Positions 36,151 to 45,339 of a stretch of 64,000 nt of DNA are shown here, piece after piece (position 1 is the first letter of the stretch; every line of letters begins with the position of its first letter). The stretch spans positions 744,001 to 808,000 of the forward strand of contig NADL03000009.1 of assembly GCA_002205965.3 (NCBI GenBank). Reading direction: 5' to 3'. This DNA is from Kappaphycus alvarezii. Taxonomy: Eukaryota; Rhodophyta; Florideophyceae; Gigartinales; Solieriaceae. A model generated the notes under the pieces. That model had not been told where the DNA came from and did not search any database. It saw only the letters and a program-made list of their open reading frames with translations. Made by a program: the position numbers and the translations under genes.

Positions 36151-36266
36151 AGAGAGTTACGAATACCGGGGGAAAGTTGGGATGTTAAAATTTGAAAGAT
36201 GTAAGTGGCTGTGTTCCGGGAGATTCCGTCAGGAAGCGGAAGAAGAGTGACTGCGCCAATTGTCGT

Positions 36267-36417
36267 TGACGGAACGAGGACCGATGACCTCTTTATTTTC
36301 TTGCTAGAATCGACGGCGGCTTTTTATCGCTTTGCTTTGAGGACAGGCTGTCTTGGTTACTTCGTTGATTTCGACCTCGATTCCCGTTTTGCTTTTGTCT
36401 TCTTGGTTCCTTCGTCA
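36267..36417 (-). repeat. Copia 3' LTR (with 46-bp extra segment)
   Basis: Matches the 5' LTR but carries an extra 46 bp bounded by CTTGGTT(A/C)CTTCGT repeats near 36352 and 36402. Either the 5' copy lost it, or the true 3' LTR begins nearer 36371 and the purine-rich minus-strand sequence between is the polypurine tract. Confidence 0.8.
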
Positions 36418-39400
36418 GTCCCGGGTGAAAATGGGCGATCGAGGTCGGAACTGTGCGGCGGAGTGGTCGTGAGGCTGTGGCTGGTCCTTGTGCTATTGTC
36501 AATGGCGGGCAGGGGTTGGATACGTAGTTGGGCTGTGTGTTGGGCTATTTTCGTTTTGCCGAGAGCTTTTGTGAGCATATCTGCTGAGTTGTGAGGGGAA
36601 GGTACATAGTTGACTGTGATTTTGCCTTTGGCGACATTGTCGGCCAGGTGGTGATGAGCTACGTCGATAAGCTTCCGTCTTTTGGTCGGCGATTGGCTGT
36701 TAGCCACACTAATGGCGGACGTGTTATCCATCAGGAGCTTTGTAGGGCGACTGGCTGGAAAACCGCAGTCCGCAAGGAGCCGTTGCAGCCAAAGCGCTTG
36801 TGCGACGGCGTCGGAGCCAGCGTATTCCGCACGTTGATTTGGCGACGATAGACTGCTTGCTGCTGGACCAAGCTATGGGGGATCCCACGCCGTGTGTACA
36901 ATACCTGATCTTGACTTGCGATCTTTGTCGATTGCGTAGTCTGAGTCGCTGTAGGAGGTAATAGGATGTCCCTTGGTCTGGAGATGTCTGCCATTGCGAT
37001 AGAGGATGCCATGGTTTTGCGTCCAGCTGAGGTACTGGATGAGCCATCGTAGGATATTGTAGTGCTGTGATGTGGGTTGATGCATGTTCCGCTAACTTAT
37101 TGACTGCGAATTGAATATCGGGGCGGGAGCTGTCGGTCAGGTAGCGTAAGTCGCCAATGAGGGTTAGGAAGTGCTTCTTCGCTGTGTTGCTGAGTTGTGG
37201 GGATTTGAGGGCTTCTTTCCAATTTGTGTTTTCGGGTACTGGTGTGCTTCGTGGTTTGGTTTGGGTGAGTCTGGTTTTGTGGAGGAGGTTTTGTATGACA
37301 TGGGGTTGAGACAGGTGGATGTCTCCGCTGGGTTTTTTGATGTGCCATTTCAAGTATGTCTCGGGTGCCCGAGATTGGTTATGTTGTATTTCTTTTGGAG
37401 GGTTTTGAACAGTTCTTCGATAAGCTTTGGAGATGGTGACACTGGCAGAAGTCGTCCATACTAATGGCAATGAGTATGGGCTCTCCATTGGTTGTTTTGT
37501 GGAACAGGCAGGGGTCAGCGTCGCTCTGCGTATACCCGTGCTCTGTGAGATGGCTGGCTAGGCCCTTGAAGTAGTTGAAGGCGGCAGGTGGAGTACCATA
37601 CAGGTTGCGTAGGAGCCCGGATTGGCCGGGGTGCTTGATGGTGCCATCGAAGCGTGGTTGTTCCCGCACAAACACGGGTTTGTCGTATGTATAGGGTTCG
37701 TGGAGATAGGCCGCGGTGATATCGAAATGGCTGAGGTGCCATTGGTGGTGGCGGCGATGGCGAGGAGGAGCCTGACAGTGGTTTTCTCTGCCATGTAAGA
37801 GGAGGTGTGGTTGGGGTCGTAGTGAAGGTATGGCTGCATTCGATCTCCTCGGACCGAGCAGCGCGCTTTTCGCTCGATGTCTAGGTGCGGTCCATGCTTG
37901 TAACGGTAGGACATCTTGAGTGGTATGATTCTGGCCGATCTTGGGATTTTGCTGTTGTGAACCCATCTGAATGTTTGCTCCCTTTCCAGTGTGTCCAGTT
38001 CCTTGTCGTGAGCGCGGGCCCATTGGTTAGCGTCGGCATATGTGCGGGCCTGGGCCGTTGTTTGCGGTGGGTCTGGAAGTCGCTGCGGTGTAGTGGCTAG
38101 TGCAACGATGTCGTGAGATGGGGGTCCTGTTGGGGGTCGTACGGCCGGAAATCGGCCGCTCGGGCACTGTGGTATGAGTTTGTTTGCGGGTTCCAAACTC
38201 TTATGATATTCTCATCTATCGGACACATATAGCGGACCAGTTGGGCTCTGGGTTCTAGTTTGGTTTTTGGTTTGTGGATGGGGATGTGTCCCAGTTGACC
38301 GAAGATGTGTAGTTTCATGCGGGGTGGTGGGTTGCCGTGCCAGAGGGTGTAGGGAGCCTTGTTCGTGGAGGAGTGTCGCATAATGTTGTACTTGTGCGTC
38401 GCATCTTGGAGGGCGTCCTCCCAGAATTGGTCGGGGAGTTTGGCTGTTGAGAGGGCTGCCCTTGTGGCGTTGAGCAGTGTTAGATTGATTCGTTCGGCCC
38501 GGCTGTTTTCTTGGGGCTGGTATGGCGTTCTGGCTTTGAGTTGGGTGCCCTGTGTGCTGAGGAAGTCTTTGATCTCTTTGGTTGTAAACTCTTTTGCATT
38601 GTCGACGCGAACTGTTTGGGCGGCGAGCCCTTATTGGTGCGGAGGTGTGCTATGTGGAGGCGTGTGAACCAGCCAACTTGGTGGCGTGCAGCCAGGAAGT
38701 ATACATGTAGGTAGCGGCTCTCTGCATCGATGAACGTGAGGAAGTGCTTGCTGCCGTGCTTGGAGGTTGGGTGGATTGGGCCACACGTGTCCGAGCTGGT
38801 GTAGCTGCCGACGGCGTAATGTTTTTTGTTGGGTCGATGGGGGCTTTTGTTAGTTTCGCATTGCGGCAGGGGGTGCAGGTGATCCTGGGTGGGGGTTCTT
38901 TGAGTATGGGGGGTAGGTTGGGTATGGTCTTTTCTTTGGCCATTTGTTGAAGTGCTCGAGGGGGGCATGGTTGAGGGTTAGGTGCCAATGGTGGATTGCT
39001 TTGGCTAATCGCGTGTTTGGTTTGGCAGTGGGGCCGGGTTCGAGGGCCTTGTGGGTGGGGGCTGGTTTGCTGATGAGTCTGCGTGGTTTGTGTTGTGTGG
39101 TTGTGGCCTGTTTCTGTGTTGTTGGAGGAGTGGGTTTCGGTTTGGCTATCGGAGCACGCTGTGGTGCGGTTGTTCGTGGTTTCGATTTACGGCTTAGGTG
39201 TTTGTGAATGTTGACTATCTTGGCATTCGCAGGTTCTTCACGGAGTATGTAGCCTTGGAGGTCCTTATTCCACGGTGCCTTGGCGATGATTCTCGGGGGT
39301 CATGGCCGCGTCGTTGGGTGAGGAAGGCTATGTCCGGTTCGAAGAGGACGGGGCCGTAACGCTTGGTAATGGAACGCACAGAGAGGAGATTGTGCTGTAG

Positions 39401-40514
39401 GGATGGGTTGGAGAGGGCGAATAGACGGAGAGGCTTACTCTGCGTGGGCTGGATGATTGTGGGGCCGGCATGTGTGCATATTGAGTAATGATTAGTGGCG
39501 ACTGAGGTGGGAACAGGTCGGGGGAGGGATTTCATTGTGGGAGTGGGTTTTGTGAGCAGAGTTGGGTGTGCCCCGGAGTCCAAGTAGTAGAACTTACTTT
39601 CAGTGTCGTTAGCGGTGTGCATGCTGTCGTCGTCGCTTTCGGTCATGAGCTGGTGGATCTCCCTGGCGAGCTGCGAGTAGTTGACGCTCGCTTCCTTGGC
39701 ACTTGTTTTGGCTTTTTTGTTTCGCGGGTGGTTGGGGTCGCGGCAGCGCTCGTCGGAGTGGCGCGGGTTCGCGAAGCCGAGTGAGATGTGGTGTTGGCAT
39801 GGTTTGAAATTCTTGCGGGGAGAGGTTTGGTGTCTTGGCGGAGCTCCTTAAGTTGCCTGAGTATGTCTGCTAGCATGTCTGGGTGGGTGCCCACAGATAG
39901 AGGATGGCTGATATGGCTCGGACCTGCAGTAGCACTTGGGATGAATGTGCTGTACTCGTTGAATTTGTGGACGAAGTCCTTTGTGTCGATGGGCTTGCTG
40001 GAGCATTTGGAGGCCGATGTGTGAAAGTCTTGGGTTGTGGCGGAGTCCTTCGATGAGGAAGGAAACTGTTGTCTGGGGTCTGCTATGTCCGGGTATTTTG
40101 CGGCCAGCATCTGTGCACGAAGAGCCTCGTGCTTGGCCACGTATGCTGCAACGTCCATATCATCGGTGAAGCGGGTGTTCTCTGCCATCGACTTGAGGTA
40201 CTTGTGGTCGCTGGCTCTTGTGGTGTCCAGGTAGGTTGTGACCGCATTGATTAGTTGGTGGGGCGTGGGGACGATGTCAATCTGTATGACCAGGTTGGCT
40301 ATGTCACTGGGGATGGAATCGATGAGCGCTCCAAGCAGAATGTCTCGGCGATCTGGAATGCTTGGAGTTGTGCCGGGTCCATTGGCGGTTCGGGGTCTTG
40401 ATTCACATGTTCTCTCGCCTGGAGAGATGCTGCTGCTGCTTGGATCGAGATCAGCCAGGGGGCAAAGTTGGCACGATCCAGCTTGGCAATCTTGGGTATC
40501 GGTAAACTTTGCAT
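36357..40514 (-). pseudogene. Copia gag-pol polyprotein, frameshifted
   Basis: Gag starts at 40514 (MQSLPIPKIAKLDRANFAPW) with the copia-type KLDxxNFxxW motif and goes on through 40188-39643 (MAENTRFTDDMDVAAYV). The protease region (39646-39215) has YYLDSGAHPTLL, a D-S-G active site. Integrase (38988-38480) includes GPIHPTSKHGSKHFLTFID and SRYLHVYFL. RT (38196-37379) includes LERERQ-like LEREQTFRWVHNS, FDITAAYLHEPY and the catalytic AISMDDF. RNase H (37488-36357) includes SYSDSDYAIDKDRKSRSG, MDNTSAISVANSQSPTKRR and DMLTKALGKTK. Frame changes separate most domains. GC-rich antisense frames across this region are shadows. Confidence 0.85.
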
Positions 40515-40760
40515 TTTGCTTGTCTTCTTGTGGGATTGGTGATACGGGGGATCTGGTTCGGTTGCTCGGAGTTTGGTGAGGCGGAGAAGTTCTTGCGTGA
40601 GCTCTGTAAATGGGGCGTTAGCGGCTCTTTGGGCGGCGCGCCTGCTGCGGGAGGAGGCGGTAAGCCTTGTTGGGGATCCAGGAGGGAGAGGCGGTGTGGG
40701 ACAGTGTGTCGCGCTGTGAACGGTGAGGATCGGTGAGTTAGGTGGCAGTGGTTGCGATGT

Positions 40761-40771
40761 TGCCCATAACC
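40761..40771 (-). promoter_or_regulatory. Copia primer-binding site matching the anticodon region of initiator tRNA-Met
   Basis: Immediately inside the 5' LTR the minus strand reads GGTTATGGGCA. Its complement GCCCATAACC equals the anticodon arm of eukaryotic initiator tRNA-Met (GGGCCCATAACCC), not the 3' end. This is the half-tRNA priming described for Drosophila copia. Confidence 0.65.
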
Positions 40772-40876
40772 TGACGGAACGAGGACCGATGACCTCTTTA
40801 TTTTTCTTACGCTAGAATCGACGGCGGCTTTTTATATCGCTTTGCTTTAGGACAGGCTGTCTTGGTTCCTTCGTCA
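40772..40876 (-). repeat. Copia 5' LTR (105 bp, very short)
   Basis: Begins TGACGGAACG and ends CTTCGTCA, with TG..CA termini. It is unusually short for copia LTRs. Confidence 0.85.
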
Positions 40877-41220
40877 GTCGTTAACCATCTAACATCATCG
40901 CATGGGTGTGCTTTATCAACAGACTAGGGAAGTGCAACGTACAGTTAAAGTCCAGCACCTAATTCAACAGAAGTAGAAAAATCAATGGCAATTGGTGCTC
41001 CATAAACTGTATCTCCGAAAATATTTGGCCAATTTCGTCCGTTTCAACAGCAAAAGATAGCGAAGGCAAGCAAACAAATCATAATAATTAAAGAAGGAAG
41101 AACTACGGTAGCCTACTGAGGCAAGGTCCATATAAACAACTTTCGAATGGAGCCTAAAGCCAAACAATACCAAATTCAACAGGATAACAAAGGGGCTTTG
41201 CTCGTACAAAAACTCCAATT

Positions 41221-42840
41221 TTAATGATCAGCACTACCCTCAGCGCCAGCAATGAGAGGACCGGATCCGAAAATCAGCTTCTGACGGAGCCGACGAGCTT
41301 CGCGAGTTTGCTTTAATCGTTTGCGCCTCCGGCACCGGTGTTCAGCGAGAACCATCATGCGATTGAGGTCCGCTATGGGTTCTTTGTATGCCCCACGTTC
41401 GTCAGACTCCACCCGCTGCTTGATTTTAGATGCATTTTGTAGTCGCTCTTTGTTTTGGCGCATTAAGGAAACGTGAACATAAGGAAACGTGAACATAAGG
41501 AAACGTGAACAGGAGTTCACGTTTCCTGCGCCCAAACAACGTAACTTGTCAAATGCGCACCCTAGCTAGTCTTGATCGAAATTCGTCCTTCCTCCTCAAA
41601 ATTCTGCATCTTTCAGCATAGAACGGCCCCAAAGTCTGTAAGCCGTGACCAATGCCTCCACTGACACAACAGAGGCGAACTCCATATCATTAAACACGCG
41701 ATCTAAAGCGCGTGAATTTGTAGCGCGTAAAACAGGATCCCAGATACCACACTTGATTAAACCATCAATAATATTTGGCGCTACGAATGATCGTGCGTAT
41801 GAGTTGCGAATACATAAGCCGACGTCAAATGCCTTCAGGAGCTTCTTTCTTCTAGCTGCTGCAAGCAGTTGACTTTGCAAAAATGACTTGTAAGAATTAA
41901 AGAAATTTACGTCTAACGGTTGCAACTTATGAGACGTGTGCGAAGGAAGTGCGATTGTAATAACCCGATTTTCCCGGAGAAGCTTCAAACCTTTGTACTG
42001 TATGTTTGCAGCATAACCATCCAAAAAAAGTATCAAATGCTGCCAATTCGTTCGCAATTCTTTTGTCTCCTCTATTTGTCCACTAATATATTATATCACT
42101 GTCTACGCCCGGAACCGGGCGATAGAAAAGATAACAATCCATAAGAACGGAGTGAAACGACTCTGAAAACTCCACACACAACTCTAAAATGGGGAAGCTT
42201 TCCAGGGTAAATCACTACTGGCTTGTACCTGCGGCCATCTGCTGATATAACGGGCATGATTGTAACTCTGTTTAAATCTCCTTTTTTTCACTGTGTGCTG
42301 CACGAGATGTTGTCCTTTTGGCCCAACTTTTTACGAAGCGCACGGCCAACCATTTTCTCGAAGGATATTCCCGACTGGTCCATATTAAAATCGTATTTCG
42401 GATCTTTGACGTTATACCTGTCCATCGCGGACTGCACTCTAGACAAATGTTCTGCTACATGCGCCCGAGTGAGGGCTTCCATTCTCGGGTCTTCAAATTG
42501 TCTCATGGTTCCGTAACTCAAAGAATTTCGCACCATGAAGTTGTTGACGTACTTAACTGATGCACGGTTGTTTTTGAAGTTAATTTTTATCCGCTCATTG
42601 GAAGGAAAAATTCCAACGTGGTCTTGGACAATATATATGACTCCGGCCTGGTTAGAGGTGTGGCTATCTCAGCGAAGTACCTCACTGCCCCTGCGACGAC
42701 TTCCTCGTGCTGTAGAGGTACAAACTGTGGGCGCCCCGGTTTACACCTGATGAAATGCATATCTGCGGGACCTGTACGCTGAGAATCATGGTGATCCTTG
42801 CTACGCGGCTTGTAATCATTGCGCAGCGCCATGAATCCGA
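41221..42840 (-). pseudogene. DDE_1 (pogo/Tigger-type) transposase, frameshifted
   Basis: N-terminal part: ELAKQHDIGFMALRNDYK (helix-turn-helix-like) and KPGRPQFVPLQHEEVVAG (42832-42587). Catalytic part: DFNMDQSGISFEKMVG (42536-42288) carries the first Asp; LFLDGYAANIQYKGLK (42057-41596) carries the second; LPSHTSHKLQPLDVNFFNSY carries the third. HTSHxLQPLDV is a hallmark of the DDE_1 family. A basic C-terminal frame follows (41535-41221, RRRKRLKQTREARRLRQK). A stop-rich stretch at 42060-42200 and frame changes make the copy defective. It would act on the TIRs at 40948 and 43201. Confidence 0.8.
41465..41526. repeat. Three 16-bp tandem repeats ending in an inverted copy
   Basis: AAGGAAACGTGAACAT occurs at 41465, 41481 and 41497 (the last truncated). 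It is followed after AGGA by GTTCACGTTTCCT, so the last repeat forms a 13-bp-arm hairpin with a 4-base loop. It lies between the catalytic and the basic C-terminal frames of the transposase. Confidence 0.8.
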
Positions 42841-43295
42841 TATCATGTTGCTTTGCGAGCTCGCTCTATGTGGTATTTTCGCCGTACTCCCGTTGGAAGA
42901 GTGCTTCCGTGCATCTGAGTCGCTGGTAATGTGAGCAAGTGGAAGGAAGTAGCTAAATTGGATATCATATAAAGCAGAAAAAACTGGGTAATATTCGTAG
43001 GTGTGGCGCCCATCAGATTGGGGTTGGGCCTCTGTTTCGATAATGCCTCCCAGTTCCGGGAAGTTTCAACAACTTTGGTAGAATGTGAGGTTGAACTGAC
43101 AGTAGTGGTGTTCACAGGGAGCAAAGGGGAGAACATGGGGATTTCAGACCAGTAATCCATTTGTTTAATTTATTATTTTTGTTGAATTAGGTGTCGGACT
43201 TTTACAGAGCCAATAAATTTGATTAGATTTGGAGGGGGAGGCAAAAATCTGCATGTTGCGTGAAGGAATTTGAGAAGAGGGCAAGTTGTTGTTGT

Positions 43296-43322
43296 CTCGA
43301 GTCCCGCAGATAGGGACTCGAG
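43296..43322. repeat. Short inverted repeat (10-bp arms)
   Basis: CTCGAGTCCC, 7-base loop GCAGATA, GGGACTCGAG. It lies outside the right end of the pogo-like element. Function unknown. Confidence 0.6.
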
Positions 43323-43481
43323 TGTCCTTTATATACTGTAGTAATCCTTGGGAATTGTACTAGGATACTCTAGTCTACCAGAGAGAAATGCATGCTGACT
43401 CTTGATGATTGCTTGTAGGCCCAAATACAGTATCCTGATGATTAAGTGTAACCAAGGACATGATTTGTCCTTTCGCATTGT

Positions 43482-43582
43482 ACAGTAATGATTTCAATGT
43501 GACATTGCGGAATGCGACCAATCACTGAAGCTGCAAACGTTAAACATTGTACACTGGTAAGATGTACTGTACAGTACAGTAT
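43482..43582. repeat. GTAC-palindrome runs
   Basis: TGTACAGTAATG near 43479-43490 and TGTACTGTACAGTACAGTAT at 43562-43581, in the non-coding gap between two transposon blocks. Confidence 0.75.
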
Positions 43583-43913
43583 CTTCCATAATGGCTTAAG
43601 TTGGGACGTGAGGAAATTTGGAAACATGGTGGGAAAACCGAAACGGCTGTGTATCCTACACTGTAACTAGTCATGAAGCCCCCTAATCCACATTAGTACG
43701 TACTCTGACCCTAAGCAGTTCTCTTGACGATGCCTAAGATCTCAAGATGCCACCATCAATGCGCCAGTAGGCACTGAAGTTCAAGAATCGCTAGTCAGCC
43801 CACACGAACTGGCAAAGAGCAGATCTAAGACACTCAGTCTCCTCCGAGAGAAAATATGGTCCTTAACGGAAATTTCGACTACGGAAAATGTCAGTACGAT
43901 AACTGTACATCGA

Positions 43914-44386
43914 ATGAAAGGTTTCCCGGACTCAGCGGAACAAAATAAATTGGATGAAATGCTTTCGGGGAAGGAACGTAGACGAAGACCGTCTTTAATT
44001 TCCAATAACGAAAGGAAGATGATAAATGACCGACTAAAGACTGTGGCAAGCAAAGTTTTTGCTGTTGAAGCACACTTTTTTAGGAGTGCTCTCAGTAGAA
44101 TAGCATCGGATGGGAGAAAGTGTTAGAAGAATGGCATTCCTTTTTTGAAGCAGTGCGCACATACCGAGCTCAAAACAGGGAAATATCTTACCGAAAACAA
44201 CGCATCAAAGAAGGAGTCAAGCAAGCAGCAGAGGATGCGGACTATGTGAGACCTTCTTTCACTACAGTGCAAACAGTGGAAAGCATACATCCGGGTCTCT
44301 TATATAATCCAAATAGAATCTGGAAAATGGAAGAGACAAATGTTGGCTTCAACTCATTGATGATCCTAGCTCTCACATTTCCATAA
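43914..44386 (+). pseudogene. DDE_1-type transposase relic, N-terminal half
   Basis: The frames 43914-44126 and 44120-44386 together hold ERRRRPSLISNNERKMIN, SALSRIASDGRK, AVRTYRAQNREISYRK and NPNRIWKMEETNVGFNS. The order (RP-S linker, IASDGR, R-Q-R-I block, then W-x-M-D-E-T-x) matches the transposase begun at the left window edge (GRPSVLTPDEE, MMAKIAADG). At the first catalytic position the sequence reads KMEETN where the family has NMDETN, so Asp is replaced by Glu. It is probably dead. Confidence 0.65.
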
Positions 44387-44879
44387 TTCCTGGCTCCAAC
44401 GTCTAATTATTTTAACGATGGAACGATTAATGTGAAAACCCGGACCTTGCTCCTTTCATACGACAGAATATCTGAACTTCCTGCTTCTTATCTGTATTCC
44501 CGCGAACGAGGACCCTGTTATAGACAGGTTCTATCGAAAGGATTTTTTCGTTACGAAAGTATAAAGTTTCACCAATTCCCTCTTTACTTTGAACATAGGA
44601 AGCAGTACCATGCAATGATTGTGATTTGTCCTGGCGAAATCTCCGTCAATTCCTTCTGCTATATTATTATTTCTCTCGGTTCATTGTAACGCCGGCCTTC
44701 TACATTGTGTACTCTTCAATATTTTGATCAATTTTAATTGCGTCTAGAGCGATTTAATACGCTCCCTTACTTCCTAGGGGTACGTAAGAACCTCCTATCC
44801 TTGTTCAATCAGAGAAAACTACACAGAAATCGAGCACCAGGGAAGCGCATCCCTAAAACAAGGACTTCAATCGGATTTT

Positions 44880-45339
44880 TCTGCTACTAATCTTCCCCTT
44901 TCTGATATAGCAGTGCACTTTCTTCATTTCAAGCTCATCTATAGGCCACAACAGCTGATGTATTTTTTATCATGTTTACGGTCCGGTTCAATGACTACCC
45001 CATGCATGAACGCTCCACTCTCGCTCTTTTCTATATCCACGGCTACGAGAATTAACCCTTGTTGTAAACTAGCAACACTGCATCTTCGGAGAGAGAGTAT
45101 ATAAGATGCGAGCGTATCTCTTGATTCCATTTCAATGCGCAGACCTCAATGCGGAACAATCCGCGGTCAATCAATCCATGTATGGCACCCGCATAACAGT
45201 AGAATTTATTTTTAATGAACTTAAATCGTACTGCATTACTGTACAATTCCCTCGTAAGATTGGAGCTCTGCAGGTACCCATGTGCTTTCTCTGCCTGACC
45301 GCGATGATGATTTCTAAATTCAGAAAACTCCCTTTATAG
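44880..45339 (+). pseudogene. DDE_4 (Harbinger-type) transposase relic, C-terminal part
   Basis: The frame at 45106-45339 reads MRAYLLIPFQCADLNAEQSA, then YGTRITVEFIFNELKSYCIT and FPRKIGALQVPMCFLC. This agrees with the DDE_4 C-terminal pattern (DPAYPLR.YL..PF....L...Q..N..M...R..VEW.F.....) where VEW holds the catalytic Glu; here it is VEF. The preceding frame (44913-45104) may hold the upstream part in broken form. It is distinct from the DDE_1 relic just before it. Confidence 0.55.

Larger units (their letters stand above)
36267..40876 (-). mobile_element. Ty1/copia retrotransposon, full length with GTCGT target duplication
   Basis: Direct repeats at 36267-36417 and 40772-40876 start TGACGGAACGAGGACCGATG and end CTTCGTCA on the plus strand. 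GTCGT flanks both sides (36262-36266 and 40877-40881). The coding strand is minus with the order gag, integrase, RT, RNase H, which defines copia. The element is about 4.6 kb, and its GC is clearly higher than its surroundings. The polyprotein is in several frames. Confidence 0.9.
40948..43201. mobile_element. Pogo-like (DDE_1) DNA transposon with TIRs
   Basis: The left end reads AAGTCCAGCACCTAATTCAA (40948). The right end, in reverse complement from 43201, reads AAGTCCGACACCTAATTCAA, with further similarity inward. TTA lies on both sides (40945-40947 and 43202-43204), compatible with a TA-type duplication plus one base. It is about 2.25 kb and contains one minus-strand transposase. It sits 66 bp right of the copia target duplication. 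Confidence 0.75.

Noticed and set aside
36205..40736. Many plus-strand open frames of 60-130 codons across the copia element
   Set aside because: They are antisense to recognised gag, integrase, RT and RNase H motifs on the minus strand. High GC lowers the stop frequency and creates shadow frames.
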